A DNA stretch of 64,000 nucleotides from Nocardia aurantiaca (lineage in GTDB: Bacteria; Actinomycetota; Actinomycetes; Mycobacteriales; Mycobacteriaceae). The DNA is taken from the NCBI RefSeq assembly GCF_009708175.1, contig NZ_WMBB01000007.1:62001-126000 (forward strand), written 5' to 3'. Below, in pieces: positions 17,792-27,380 of this stretch. Made by a program: the position numbers and the translations under genes. The notes beneath the pieces were generated by a model. That model searched no databases. It saw nothing but the letters and a program-made list of their open reading frames with translations, and was not told the DNA's origin. How positions within the stretch are numbered: the stretch's first letter is position 1; each line of letters opens with the position of its first letter.

Positions 17792-20700
17792 TTACTCCAG
17801 CTCGCCTTCGGTTTCCAGATAGATCTGCCGCAGCCGATTCAGGGTGTCGCTCTCCGGCTGCTCCCAGAGTTTCCGCTCCGCCGCTTCCAACAATCGCTCC
17901 GCAATTCCATGCAGCGCCCAGGGATTCGACTGCCGCATGAACGTCCGATTCGTCTCGTCGAAAACATAGGATTCGGCGAGCTTTTCGTACATCCAATCGG
18001 CGACCACATTCGTGGTGGCGTCGTAGCCGAACAGATAGTCGACGGTGGCGGCCATTTCGAACGCGCCCTTGTAGCCGTGCCGACGCATGGCCTCGAGCCA
18101 GCGCGGATTCACCACGCGCGCCCGGAACACCCGGGTGGTCTCCTCGGAGAGCGTGCGGGTGCGCACCGCATCCGGGCGGGTACTGTCGCCGATGTAGGCC
18201 TCGGGATTCTTGCCGGTGAGCGCCCGCACCGCCGCGACCATGCCGCCGTGGTACTGGAAATAGTCGTCGGAGTCGGCGATATCGTGCTCGCGGGTGTCGG
18301 TGTTCTTGGCCGCCACCGCGATTCGCCGGTATGCGGTACGCATGTCGTCCGCGGCTGGCGCGCCGTCCAGGTCGCGGCCGTAGGCGAAACCCCCCCATGC
18401 CGTGTATACCTGGGCCAGATCGTCGTCGGTGCGCCAGCTCTTGGAATCGATGAGCTGCAGCAGGCCCGCGCCGTAGGTGCCCGGCTTGGAGCCGAAAATC
18501 CGTGTGGTGGCGCGGCGTTCGTCGCCATGCCCGGCCAGGTCGGCCTGGGCGTGGGCGCGCACGTAGTTCGATTCCAGGGGCTCATCGAGTCCGGCGGCCA
18601 GGCGCACGGCATCGTCCAGCAGGGCCAGCACGTGTGGGAAGGCGTCGCGGAAGAAGCCGCTGATACGCACGGTCACGTCGATGCGCGGGCGGCCCAGCTC
18701 GCCGAGGCCGATGGCCTCGAGCCGGGTGACGCGGCGGCTGGCCTCGTCCCACACCGGCCGCACGCCCAGCAGGGCGAACACCTCGGCGATGTCGTCGCCG
18801 GAGGTGCGCATGGCCGAGGTGCCCCACACCGACAGGCCCACCGAGCGCGGGTACTCGCCGTGATCGGCCAGGTACCGCTCGAGCAGCGAATCCGCCATGG
18901 CCTGACCGGTTTCCCAGGCCAGCCGCGACGGCACCGCCTTCGGATCGACCGAGTAGAAGTTGCGACCGGTGGGCAGCACATTGATCAGGCCGCGCAACGG
19001 CGATCCGCTGGGCCCCGCCGGAACGAACCCGCCGCCCAACGCGTGCAGGATGCGCGAGATCTCGATCCCGGTCTGCCGCAGACGCGGCACCACCTCGGTC
19101 GCCGCGAAGCCCAGCACCTTGCGCACGGCGGCCAACCGGGCGGGGACATCGGTGATTCCGGCCCCTTCGGCGAGTTCCCCGGCGAGCAGGCTCTCGCTGA
19201 CCGCGTCGATGGAGTCGACATCCCAGTCGACCTCCTGCATGGTCAGTACCAGCTCGCGCGCCAGCTTCTCGAAGGCGTCCACCCGCTCGCGGGCCTCGTC
19301 ACCGGATTCGCTGAGCCCCAAGGCTTCTCGTAGACCCGGCACGTTCACCTCGCCGCCCCACAGCTGTCGGGCGCGCAGCATGGCCAGCACCAGATCGACC
19401 TCGGCCTCCCCCGCCGGGGCCTGCCCCAGGATGTGCAGGCCGTCGCGGATCTGCACGTCCTTGATCTCGCACAGCCAGCCGTCGACGTGCAGCAGCATGT
19501 CGTCGAAGGATTCCTCGTCCGGCCGTTCGGTCAGCCCCAGATCGTGGTCCAGCTTGGCCGCGCGCATGAGCGTCCAAATCTGCTGGCGGATGGCGGGCAG
19601 CTTGGCCGGGTCGAGGGCGGAGATATTGGCGTGCTCGTCGAGCAGCTGCTCCAGACGCGAGATGTCGCCGTAGGTTTCGGCACGCGCCATGGGCGGGATC
19701 AGATGATCGACCAGGGTGGCGTGGGCGCGACGCTTGGCCTGTGTGCCCTCGCCCGGGTCGTTGACCAGGAACGGGTAGATGAGCGGCAGGTCGCCCAGCG
19801 CGGCGTCGGTGCCGCAGGACGCCGACATGCCGAGGGTCTTACCCGGCAGCCACTCCAGATTCCCGTGCTTGCCCAGGTGCACCACGGCGTCTGCGGCGAA
19901 GCCCTCCGGCGCGGCCAGCCAGCGGTAGGCGGCCAGATAGTGGTGACTCGGCGGCAGATCCGGGTCGTGGTAGATGGCCACGGGGTTCTCGCCGAAGCCG
20001 CGCGGCGGCTGCACGATCAGTACCACATTGCCGAAACGCAGTGCGGCGATGACGATTTCGCCGTCGGGATCGGCGGATCGATCCACATAGAGCTCACCCG
20101 GCGGCGGCCCCCACGCCGCGACGACGGCCTCGCGCAGATCCTCGGGCAGCGTCTCGAACCACCGCGAATACAGCCCCGCGCCGATGCGAATCGGGTTGCC
20201 CTCCAGCTGTTCCGCGCTCAGCCAGTCCAGGTCCTGTCCGCCGGCGGCGATGAGCGCGTGGATCAGCGCGTCGCCATCGGCCTGCTCCAGGCCCGGGATC
20301 TCGCCCTCGACGCCGAGATCGTAACCGGCAAGGCGCATTTCGGTGAGCAGCCGGATGGCGCTCGCGGGTGTGTCGAGGCCCACGGCATTGCCGATGCGCG
20401 CGTGCTTGGTGGGGTATGCCGACAGCACGATGGCGATCTTCTTCCGGTGCGCCGGAATGTGCCGCAGCCGCGCGTACCGCACGGCGATGCCCGCCACCCG
20501 CGCCGCCCGCTCGGCATCGGGCACATAGGTCGACAGCCCGTCGGCGTCGAACTCCTTGAACGAGAACGGCACCGTGATGATGCGCCCGTCGAACTCCGGC
20601 ACCGCCACCTGGGTGGCCACGTCCAGCGGGGACAGGCCGTCGTCATTGGCCTCCCACTGGTCGCGGCCGCTGGTCAGGCACAGACCCTGCAGGATCGGCA

Positions 20701-21427
20701 CATCCAGATCGGCGAGCGCACCCACATCCCAGGCCTCGTCGTCACCACCGGCCGACGCGATCGCGGGCTTGGTGCCACCGGCCGCCAGCACGGTGACCAC
20801 CAGCGCGTCCACCTTGCGGAGCTCGGCCAGCAGTCCGGGCTCCGCGGTGCGCAGCGAGGCGCAGTACACCGGCACGGCCCGCGCGCCCTTGTCCTCGATG
20901 GCCGCGCACAGCGCCTCGACGTAGCCGGTGTTCCCGGCCAGATGCTGGGCGCGGTAGTACACCACCGCGACCGTCGGGGCGTCCATCGCGACCGGGCGCG
21001 AATCCCGTTCCAGCGCACCCCAGCTCGGCATCTCCACCGGCGGCTCGAAGCCGTGCCCGGTCAGCAGCACGGTGTCGGACAGGAAGTTGTGCAGCTGCAG
21101 CAGGTTTCGCGGTCCGCCCGCCGCCAGGTAGTTGTGCGCGTCGGCGGCCACCCCGCCGGGCACCGTGGAGCACTCCATGAGCTCGGCGTCCGGGGCGATC
21201 TCACCGCCCAGCGCGACCAAGGCAATCCCGCTGGCGCGCACCGTGTCCAGGCCCGATTCCCAGGCGCGTTTGCCGCCGAGGATGCGCACGATCACCAGCT
21301 CGGCGCCGTCGAGCAGGGCGGGGAGATCCTCGGGCAGCAGGCGCGCGGGATTGGCGAGCCGGTAGTCGGCGCCGCTGGCGCGCGCGCTGAGCAGATCTGT
21401 GTCGGAGGTGGACAGCAGCAGGATCAC
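17792..21427 (-). CDS. cobN: cobaltochelatase subunit CobN
   Basis: 1211 residues, full length for the large subunit of the aerobic ATP-dependent cobaltochelatase that inserts cobalt into hydrogenobyrinic acid a,c-diamide. Typical blocks include ALRFGNVVLIVQPPRGFGEN, HHYLAAYRWLA followed by VHLGKHGNLEWLPGK, DLPLIYPFLVNDPGEGTQAK and ARVVNPRWLEAMRRHGYKGA near the end. The start is GTG 21427, with GGAAGG upstream. A cobalamin riboswitch precedes it, so expression falls when B12 is plentiful. CobS and CobT are not in the window. Confidence 0.95.
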   Translation of the reverse strand: MILLLSTSDTDLLSARASGADYRLANPARLLPEDLPALLDGAELVIVRILGGKRAWESGLDTVRASGIALVALGGEIAPDAELMECSTVPGGVAADAHNYLAAGGPRNLLQLHNFLSDTVLLTGHGFEPPVEMPSWGALERDSRPVAMDAPTVAVVYYRAQHLAGNTGYVEALCAAIEDKGARAVPVYCASLRTAEPGLLAELRKVDALVVTVLAAGGTKPAIASAGGDDEAWDVGALADLDVPILQGLCLTSGRDQWEANDDGLSPLDVATQVAVPEFDGRIITVPFSFKEFDADGLSTYVPDAERAARVAGIAVRYARLRHIPAHRKKIAIVLSAYPTKHARIGNAVGLDTPASAIRLLTEMRLAGYDLGVEGEIPGLEQADGDALIHALIAAGGQDLDWLSAEQLEGNPIRIGAGLYSRWFETLPEDLREAVVAAWGPPPGELYVDRSADPDGEIVIAALRFGNVVLIVQPPRGFGENPVAIYHDPDLPPSHHYLAAYRWLAAPEGFAADAVVHLGKHGNLEWLPGKTLGMSASCGTDAALGDLPLIYPFLVNDPGEGTQAKRRAHATLVDHLIPPMARAETYGDISRLEQLLDEHANISALDPAKLPAIRQQIWTLMRAAKLDHDLGLTERPDEESFDDMLLHVDGWLCEIKDVQIRDGLHILGQAPAGEAEVDLVLAMLRARQLWGGEVNVPGLREALGLSESGDEARERVDAFEKLARELVLTMQEVDWDVDSIDAVSESLLAGELAEGAGITDVPARLAAVRKVLGFAATEVVPRLRQTGIEISRILHALGGGFVPAGPSGSPLRGLINVLPTGRNFYSVDPKAVPSRLAWETGQAMADSLLERYLADHGEYPRSVGLSVWGTSAMRTSGDDIAEVFALLGVRPVWDEASRRVTRLEAIGLGELGRPRIDVTVRISGFFRDAFPHVLALLDDAVRLAAGLDEPLESNYVRAHAQADLAGHGDERRATTRIFGSKPGTYGAGLLQLIDSKSWRTDDDLAQVYTAWGGFAYGRDLDGAPAADDMRTAYRRIAVAAKNTDTREHDIADSDDYFQYHGGMVAAVRALTGKNPEAYIGDSTRPDAVRTRTLSEETTRVFRARVVNPRWLEAMRRHGYKGAFEMAATVDYLFGYDATTNVVADWMYEKLAESYVFDETNRTFMRQSNPWALHGIAERLLEAAERKLWEQPESDTLNRLRQIYLETEGELE

Positions 21428-21435
21428 GGGTTTTC

Positions 21436-21600
21436 AAGCCTTCCTAGGGTGACGCGCCCAGCACGGTTCGGCGCTCGCCGGAAGGTCTGACTGTCACAGT
21501 GGCGCGACCGCACCGGAATTGCACCGGTTTCTTCCGTTCGACGAGCTCGCCGATGCTATCGCGCCGTCCTGGCAGGAGCGGTACCGCGCCCGGATCACAG
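21436..21600 (-). promoter_or_regulatory. cobalamin riboswitch upstream of cobN
   Basis: Read on the minus strand, the core contains GGAAGAAACCGGTGCAATTC, then CGGTGCGGTCGCGCCACTGT and GACAGTCAGACC. GCCACTGT at 21496-21503 is the B12 box, and the preceding AACCGGTGCAATTCCGGTG matches the conserved GGTG-AA-TCC core of adenosylcobalamin riboswitches. It ends a few bases before the cobN ribosome site, so it probably acts on translation or early termination. The outer boundaries are approximate. Confidence 0.85.
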
Positions 21601-21660
21601 TGCGGCAAAGCCTCGTCCACACACCTGGGCGACCGACCGGTCCGCGCGTACGCTGCCGGT

Positions 21661-21981
21661 ATGCCAACCACTCCGAGATGGGTCAGGCGGAATCGCTTTG
21701 CTGCCTGGTCGGGATACTTTTGCGCATTGGTCGCCTTCGCGACGCTGGCCATGGCCCTCACCGCCGCCGGCTCCGGTCACACCCAGTGGGCGCTGGTCGC
21801 CGGCCTCATCTGCGCCGCCACATTGCTGTTCGGCCTCACGGTCATGACCACCACCGTCCACCGCGACCACGTCGAACGCCACAACGCCCCCAGCCTCCTC
21901 AACGACACCTGGGAATCCACCCCCGCCTTCGTCCGCCGCCGCGGCGCCCCCCAGGCCATCGAACCCCGCCTCACGCGCTGA
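21661..21981 (+). CDS. small two-helix membrane protein
   Basis: 106 residues from ATG 21661 (MPTTPRWVRRNRFAAWSG). Two hydrophobic helices, YFCALVAFATLAMALTAAG and WALVAGLICAATLLFGLTVM, are joined by a short loop, then a soluble tail with DHVERHNAPSLLNDTWESTP. Positive charges at the N-terminus place it inside. No known family. It lies divergent from cobN with its start about 60 bases from the riboswitch region, as small membrane proteins beside cobN do in other Mycobacteriales. Confidence 0.55.
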   Translation: MPTTPRWVRRNRFAAWSGYFCALVAFATLAMALTAAGSGHTQWALVAGLICAATLLFGLTVMTTTVHRDHVERHNAPSLLNDTWESTPAFVRRRGAPQAIEPRLTR

Positions 21982-22111
21982 CCGCCGCGTACGAATCCCA
22001 CCGCCAGGATTCCGGATCCACGACCGGAATCTCTTCGTGCCAGTGCCCTCGCACACAGATCCGACCCTGCCACTCCCCCGTCTCGCGCATCCTGTCATCC
22101 GCGACTCCGAC

Positions 22112-22150
22112 GAGTTATATGCTTAGATTGCAATATCTCTAGATTCGGAT
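22112..22150. promoter_or_regulatory. AT-rich palindrome upstream of cobG
   Basis: An unusually AT-rich stretch about 80 bases before cobG containing the 8-base palindrome ATTGCAAT (22127-22134) flanked by AGAT-like arms and a second TAGATT. It may be a promoter with a regulator site. The remaining sequence between 21982 and the cobG start holds nothing recognisable. Confidence 0.35.
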
Positions 22151-22226
22151 ACCCGGGCCAGGTTGTTCGGCTCAGCCCGGCCGGTGGGTGCTCGACCTCG
22201 GCATCCTCCGTAGGCTGGGGGCCGTC

Positions 22227-23426
22227 ATGACACGAACCGATCCCGATTCCTGCCCGGGCGTGCTGCGCCTGCATCAAGCGGCCGATGGCCCCCTCGCCCG
22301 TGTCCGGGTGCCGGGTGGGCGCCTCTCCCCCGAGCAGCTGCACGCCCTCGCCGCGGCGGCCGTCGATTTGGGCGACGGCAATATCGAACTCACTTCCCGG
22401 GGCAATGTGCAGTTCCGGCAGGTGCGCGATGCGGCGACACTCACGGACCGACTCACCGAGGCGGGGCTGCTGCCCAGCGCCACTCATGAGCGGGTGCGGA
22501 ATGTCGTCGCGTCCCCGCTGTCGGGGCGGCTCGGCGGGTGGACCGATGTGCATCCGCTGGTTCCGGCCCTCGACGAAGGCCTGCGTGCGCACCCGCGTCT
22601 GGCGGAGTTGCCGGGACGGGTGCTGTTCACCCTCGATGACGGTCGCGGAGATGTCAGCGGCCTCGGCGGGGATTTCGGCGTGCACGCGCTCGACGAGAAT
22701 ACCTACGCACTCCTGTTGGCGGGCAAGGACTCCGGAGTGCGGGTGCCCGCCGCCGAGGCGGTCGACCTCATGCTCGCTGCCGCCCACGGCTTCCTCGAAC
22801 TGCGGGACGGCCAGTGGCGGTTGCATGAGATCCCGGACGGCGGCGCGCGACTGACCGATCATCTGCTGGCCACCCGTTCCGGGCTGGATGCCTCGGCCCA
22901 GCCGCTGGAACTGGCTGTGCACGAGGACATTCCGATCGGCTGGCTGAATCAGGACGACGAGCGGGTGGCGCTCGGCGCCGGCGTAAGGCTCGGTTCGCTG
23001 CCCGCCCGCACCGCCGAATTCATCGCCGCCGTCGAGCGTCCCGTCTTCGTCACCCCCTGGCGCAGCCTGGTCATCACCGATCTGGACGAGTGGGCAGCCG
23101 AGCAGGTGGTCCGCGTGCTCGCCCCCATGGGCCTGATCTTCGACGCCAACTCCTCATGGCTGCTGGTCAGCGCGTGCGCGGGCATGCCAGGCTGCGCGAA
23201 GTCGCTCACCGACGTGCGCGCCGACGCCACCGAGGCCGTGGACTCCGGCCGCGTCGTCCCCACCGGCGCACCGCAATTCGCGCGCGAGCGCCTCGACGCC
23301 GAGGATGTCGTCGCCGTCGGTCGCCAGCACTGGTCCGGCTGCGGCCGCCGGTGCGGCCGCCCGAAGGGCTCGGTCACCGACGTCGTCGCCGGCGTGGACG
23401 GCTACCGCATCGTCCCCGCGGAGTAG
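22227..23426 (+). CDS. cobG: precorrin-3B synthase CobG
   Basis: 399 residues from ATG 22227. A monooxygenase of the aerobic cobalamin route that forms precorrin-3B; it belongs to the sulfite/nitrite reductase family with a 4Fe-4S cluster. Visible are the two ferredoxin-like repeats (LGDGNIELTSRGNVQFRQV; LDDGRGDVSGLGGDFGV) and four Cys in CAGMPGCAKSLTD and CGRRCGRPKG for the cluster. Start codons upstream to 22188 are in frame but MTRTDPDSCPG matches the family start. It is transcribed away from the riboswitch-controlled cobN. Confidence 0.9.
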   Translation: MTRTDPDSCPGVLRLHQAADGPLARVRVPGGRLSPEQLHALAAAAVDLGDGNIELTSRGNVQFRQVRDAATLTDRLTEAGLLPSATHERVRNVVASPLSGRLGGWTDVHPLVPALDEGLRAHPRLAELPGRVLFTLDDGRGDVSGLGGDFGVHALDENTYALLLAGKDSGVRVPAAEAVDLMLAAAHGFLELRDGQWRLHEIPDGGARLTDHLLATRSGLDASAQPLELAVHEDIPIGWLNQDDERVALGAGVRLGSLPARTAEFIAAVERPVFVTPWRSLVITDLDEWAAEQVVRVLAPMGLIFDANSSWLLVSACAGMPGCAKSLTDVRADATEAVDSGRVVPTGAPQFARERLDAEDVVAVGRQHWSGCGRRCGRPKGSVTDVVAGVDGYRIVPAE

Positions 23427-23587
23427 ATCGCGCCGAATAGACCCGCGTATCCGCTGGATCCGCGTACTCCCGGCCGAGCGAACACGTTCGACCCCGCCGG
23501 GCGAGCCGCACTCAGTTCCACCGAGCAGACCACGTGCTCCCGCCGGCCGCGCCCCCGATCCCGGTGCATCCCCTCACGATCCGGCGG

Positions 23588-24460
23588 TCAGTCCGTCCCG
23601 GACCCGGCTGCCGTTGTGATCCGGTGCAGCTCCAGCGTGCAACATTTCACGCTGCCGCCGGATTTGAGCAGTTCCGACAGGTCGATGCCGACCGGGTCGT
23701 AGCCGCGCGCCCGCAACTGTTCGGCCAGGTCGGCGGCCTTCTCGGTGAGGAAGACGTGGTATCCGTCACAGACCCCGTTCAGCCCCAGCACATTCGCGTC
23801 CTCCTCGGTCGCGATGACGGCATCCGGGTACATCCGCGCCAGCAACCGTGCGCTGGGCCCGCTGAAGGCGCCCGGGTAGTAGGCGATGGTGTCGTCGAGC
23901 ACCATGAGTGCGGTGTCGAGGTGGTAGAATCGCGGATCCACCAGATCCAGTGAGACGACCGGCAATCCGAAGAACTCGGCCACCTCGTCGTGCGCGGCAC
24001 GAGCGCTGCGGAAACCGGTCCCGGCCAGGATGCGATCGCGGGCGATGGCGAAATCGCCTTCGCCCTCATTGGTTTCGCGGGCAGCGGACACGGCGGTGAA
24101 GCCCTGCGTGCACATCCAGCCGTGATAGGCCGGACCTTCCTGCGCGCGTTCTGGATTGGCGAAGCGCGCCGAGAGCGCCCTGTCCTCGATGATCAGTCCG
24201 CCATTGGCGGCGAACACCATATCGGGCAGTCCGGCAACGGGTTCGATGACCTCGACCCGATGCCCGTGCGCCTCGTAGGCGGCCCGCAGACCGTCCCACT
24301 GGGCGAGCGCCAGAGCCCGGTTCACGGGGTCGGAGGTGTTCATCCACGGGTTGATGGCGTAGGTGACGTCGAAGTGTTCCGGACGGCACATGAGGTAGCG
24401 GCGGGGTACGGGCCGGCGGGCAGCGGGACCGCGGGCGGGCAGAGTGGCTACGGACGTCAA
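23588..24460 (-). CDS. dimethylarginine dimethylaminohydrolase-like guanidino hydrolase
   Basis: About 290 residues from TTG 24460, which has GGGAG five bases upstream. It belongs to the amidinotransferase/DDAH superfamily: RYLMCRPEHFDVTYAINPWM at the start, DMVFAANGGLI, the catalytic His in FYHLDTALMVLDD, and the catalytic Cys in GGSVKCCTLELHR near the end. It would hydrolyse arginine-type guanidino substrates to citrulline or ornithine-related products. A divergent Lrp/AsnC regulator, as in M. tuberculosis Rv2323c-Rv2324, supports an arginine catabolic role. No ornithine aminotransferase is nearby. Confidence 0.85.
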   Translation of the reverse strand: MTSVATLPARGPAARRPVPRRYLMCRPEHFDVTYAINPWMNTSDPVNRALALAQWDGLRAAYEAHGHRVEVIEPVAGLPDMVFAANGGLIIEDRALSARFANPERAQEGPAYHGWMCTQGFTAVSAARETNEGEGDFAIARDRILAGTGFRSARAAHDEVAEFFGLPVVSLDLVDPRFYHLDTALMVLDDTIAYYPGAFSGPSARLLARMYPDAVIATEEDANVLGLNGVCDGYHVFLTEKAADLAEQLRARGYDPVGIDLSELLKSGGSVKCCTLELHRITTAAGSGTD

Positions 24461-24532
24461 CGAGACTCCCTCGGAAGCGGCGTGGACGGGGCTGAACCGA
24501 AGGTAGGGGGCGTAGCGTTGCGCCGGAAATAG

Positions 24533-24570
24533 CGAATCGTTGCGTTGATCACCGCGATGGCGACGATTCG
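24533..24570. promoter_or_regulatory. inverted repeat between DDAH-like and Lrp genes
   Basis: CGAATCGT at 24533-24540 and ACGATTCG at 24563-24570 form a perfect 8-base inverted repeat with 22 bases between, in the divergent promoter region. The outer flanks also repeat TTGCG/CGTTGC. It is a plausible binding site for the Lrp/AsnC protein encoded at 24615. Confidence 0.5.
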
Positions 24571-24614
24571 TTGCATCCGACCGATGCGGAGACGTCAGTG
24601 CGACGGGAGCGACC

Positions 24615-25052
24615 ATGGACGACCTCGACCGCCGGATCCTCGCCCACCTGCTCAAGAACGCCCGCGCCTCCTTCCAGGACATCGGCGCGGGCATCGGTCT
24701 GTCCGCGCCCGCGGTCAAGCGGCGCGTCGACAAGATGGTGGCGGGCGGCCACATCACCGGGTTCACCGCCGTGGTGAACCCGGCCGCGCTCGGCTGGCGG
24801 ACGGAGGCGTATGTCGAAGTGTTCTACCGCGACAACATCTCCCCCGCCGAACTGCGCCGCGGTCTCGAACCCATTCCGCAGGTGGTCGGCGTGTGGACGA
24901 TCGCCGGCGAGGCCGACGCCCTCGTCCACGTGATGGCCACCGACATGGCCGAGATCGAGGCGACCGTCGAGCGCATTCGCGAGAACGCGCGCGTCGGGCG
25001 CACCCGCAGCAATATCGTCATGTCGCGCCTGCTCGAACGCCCGCGCACCTGA
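24615..25052 (+). CDS. Lrp/AsnC-family transcriptional regulator
   Basis: 145 residues. N-terminal helix-turn-helix LDRRILAHLLKNARASFQDIG with GLSAPAVKRRVDKM as recognition helix, then the RAM effector-binding domain with TEAYVEVFYRD and QVVGVWTIAGEADALVHVMA. Lrp-type regulators sense amino acids. It is divergent from the DDAH-like hydrolase, which it probably activates in response to arginine or ornithine. Length is normal. Confidence 0.9.
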   Translation: MDDLDRRILAHLLKNARASFQDIGAGIGLSAPAVKRRVDKMVAGGHITGFTAVVNPAALGWRTEAYVEVFYRDNISPAELRRGLEPIPQVVGVWTIAGEADALVHVMATDMAEIEATVERIRENARVGRTRSNIVMSRLLERPRT

Positions 25053-25137
25053 ACCGGCCTGCCCCGAAACCTTTCGATGTGGCCGGCCGCACTACCCGCT
25101 CAGCGTCGCCCCGACGGCGAAATCTAGGGTGGACACC

Positions 25138-25773
25138 ATGTCCGACGTGCGTGCCAGCTACCTCAAGGACGGGGCCGAGATCTATCGGCGCTCGTTCGCG
25201 ACCATCCGGGCCGAGGCCGATCTGGCCCGGTTCCCGGCGGACGTGTCGCAGGTGGTGGTGCGCATGATCCATGCCTGCGGACAGGTGGATCTCGCGGACG
25301 AGGTGGAATTCAGCGCCGATGTGGTGGCCAAGGCACGGGCCGCGCTGCAGGCCGGTGCGCCGATCCTGTGCGACGCCAAGATGGTCGCCGCGGGCGTGAC
25401 CCGCAAGCGGCTGCCCGCCGGCAACGACGTGCTGTGTCTGCTCGACGACCCCCGGGTGCCGGAACTGGCCGCTCGCATGGACAACACCAGATCCGCTGCG
25501 GCACTGGAACTCTGGAGCGACCGGCTGGACGGCGCGGTGGTGGCCGTCGGCAATGCGCCGACCGCCCTGTTCCATCTGCTGGACATGCTGGACGCCGGGG
25601 CGCCCCGTCCCGCCGCCGTGCTCGGCATTCCGGTCGGGTTCATCGGGGCCGCGGAATCCAAGCAGGCTCTGGCCGAATACGGCGGCGTCGAATTCCTGAC
25701 CGTGCGGGGCCGGCGCGGCGGCAGCGCCATCACCGCCGCCGCCCTCAATGCGATTGCGAGCGAACAAGAATGA
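25138..25773 (+). CDS. cobH: precorrin-8X methylmutase CobH
   Basis: 211 residues from ATG 25138. Moves the C11 methyl to C12 to form hydrogenobyrinic acid. Typical sequence: YLKDGAEIYRRSFATIRAEAD, RMIHACGQVDLADEVEFS with the catalytic His, GAPILCDAKMVAAGVTRKRL, and GNAPTALFHLLDML then GIPVGFIGAAESKQAL. Stop and next start overlap as ATGA, so it is coupled to cobIJ. Confidence 0.95.
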   Translation: MSDVRASYLKDGAEIYRRSFATIRAEADLARFPADVSQVVVRMIHACGQVDLADEVEFSADVVAKARAALQAGAPILCDAKMVAAGVTRKRLPAGNDVLCLLDDPRVPELAARMDNTRSAAALELWSDRLDGAVVAVGNAPTALFHLLDMLDAGAPRPAAVLGIPVGFIGAAESKQALAEYGGVEFLTVRGRRGGSAITAAALNAIASEQE

Positions 25774-27344
25774 GTAAGCTCTGGGGTGTCGGGCTCGGGC
25801 CCGGCGATCCGGAACTGGTGACGGTGAAGGCCGCGCGGGTCATCGGCGAGGCCGATGTCATCGCGTTCCACAGTGCGCGTCACGGCCGCAGCATCTCCCG
25901 TGCCATCGCCGCCCCCTACATGCGGGACGGCCAGCTCGAGGAGCACCTGGTCTATCCGGTGACCACCGAGACCACCGACCACCCGGGCGGCTATCAGGGC
26001 GCGATCGACGAATTCTACGAGCGCGCGGCGGCCGTGCTGGCCGAACACCTTTCGGCCGGTCGCACCGTCGCGCTGCTCGCCGCCGGCGACCCGCTGTTCT
26101 ACAGCTCGTTCATGCATATGCATCGCCGCCTGGCCGACCGCTTCGACACCGAGATCATCCCCGGCGTCACCTCGATCAGCGCCGCCTCGGCCGCCCTGGC
26201 CACTCCCCTGGTGGAAGGCGACCAGGTCCTCACCGTCCTCCCCGGCACCATGCCGGCCGAGGAACTCACCCGCCGCCTCCGCGAAACCGACGCGGCCGCC
26301 ATCATGAAGCTCGGCCGCACCTATCCCGGTGTCCGCCGGGCCCTCTCCGACTCCGGCCGCCTCGCCGACGCCTATTACGTCGAACGCGCGAGCTCCGATC
26401 GCCAGCGCGTCCTGCGCGCCGCCGACGTCGACGACGCGAGCGTCCCCTACTTCGCGATCACGGTCGTCCCGGGCCCGACACCCGCCACCCGAATTCCCTT
26501 GACCGATGCGGCCATGGATCAGAGCGCTCGCGTCACCACCGGCGCGGCCGCGAACGACGCGACGCCCGCACCGAATCCGGTTGTAGCGCAATCGGAGCCG
26601 GTCGGCGAGGTCGTGGTGGTAGGTCTCGGCCCCGGCGCGGAGGGCTGGACCACACCCGAGGTGGCGCGGGCGCTGGCCGAGGCGACCGACATCGTCGGGT
26701 ACACCACGTATGTGAACCGGGTGCCGGTGCGGCCGGGGCAGCGGCGGCATGCCAGCGACAATCGGGTCGAATCCGAGCGGGCCGGCATGGCCCTGGATAT
26801 GGCCAAGCAGGGCGCGAGGGTCGTGGTCGTCTCGTCCGGGGATCCGGGGGTGTTCGCCATGGCGGCGGCGGTGATCGAGGAGTCGGCGGATCCGCAGTGG
26901 CGGGAGGTGCCGGTGCGGGTGCTGCCCGGGGTGACCGCGGCCAGTGCGGTGGCGAGCCGGATGGGCGCGCCGCTGGGGCATGATTTCGCCATGATCTCGT
27001 TGTCGGATCGCCTCAAGCCGTGGGAAACGGTGGCGCGGCGTATTTCGGCGGTGGCGTCGGCGGATATGGCGTTCGCCGTCTACAACCCGGCGTCGTCGCA
27101 GCGCACCTGGCAGGTGGCGGCCATGCGTGATCTCGTGCTCGAGCATCGCAAGCCGCAGACGCCGGTGGTGATCGGCCGCGATGTGGGCGGTCCCGCCGAA
27201 TCGGTGCGGGTGGTGACGCTGGCCGAGCTGGATCCCGCCGAAGTGGACATGCGGACCCTGTTGATCGTCGGCGCGTCCACCACCACGGTGTTCGACGCGG
27301 CCGGTGGCCCGCGGGTGTTCACGTCGCGTCGCTACGGAGATTAA
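25770..27344 (+). CDS. cobIJ: fused CobI-CobJ: precorrin-2 C20- and precorrin-3B C17-methyltransferases
   Basis: 524 residues made of two SAM-dependent tetrapyrrole methylases. CobI is residues 1 to about 240 (WGVGLGPGDPELVTVKAARV, LLAAGDPLFYSSFMHMHRRL, IIPGVTSISAASAALATPL). A linker rich in Ala/Thr/Pro follows. CobJ begins near residue 280 (VVVVGLGPGAEGWTTPEV, VVSSGDPGVFAMAAAVIEE, FAVYNPASSQRTWQVAA). The fusion is known from mycobacteria. It acts two steps in the aerobic pathway on either side of CobG. It overlaps cobH by four bases. Confidence 0.95.
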   Translation: MSKLWGVGLGPGDPELVTVKAARVIGEADVIAFHSARHGRSISRAIAAPYMRDGQLEEHLVYPVTTETTDHPGGYQGAIDEFYERAAAVLAEHLSAGRTVALLAAGDPLFYSSFMHMHRRLADRFDTEIIPGVTSISAASAALATPLVEGDQVLTVLPGTMPAEELTRRLRETDAAAIMKLGRTYPGVRRALSDSGRLADAYYVERASSDRQRVLRAADVDDASVPYFAITVVPGPTPATRIPLTDAAMDQSARVTTGAAANDATPAPNPVVAQSEPVGEVVVVGLGPGAEGWTTPEVARALAEATDIVGYTTYVNRVPVRPGQRRHASDNRVESERAGMALDMAKQGARVVVVSSGDPGVFAMAAAVIEESADPQWREVPVRVLPGVTAASAVASRMGAPLGHDFAMISLSDRLKPWETVARRISAVASADMAFAVYNPASSQRTWQVAAMRDLVLEHRKPQTPVVIGRDVGGPAESVRVVTLAELDPAEVDMRTLLIVGASTTTVFDAAGGPRVFTSRRYGD

Positions 27345-27380
27345 TATTCCACTGTAGAACGTAGGTTGGAAGGAGTGCCG

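Noticed and set aside
17538..17800. Apparent repeat of GTSFRNPA/GTSLRNPA in minus-strand frames near 17550 and 17760
   Set aside because: The DNA similarity is weak and short; probably chance.
19433..21490. 685-codon plus-strand frame opposite cobN
   Set aside because: Antisense to CobN; rich in Arg, Gln, His and Gly, with no recognisable domain.
25182..27146. 654-codon minus-strand frame opposite cobH/cobIJ
   Set aside because: Shadow of the coupled cob genes; no start context or motif.
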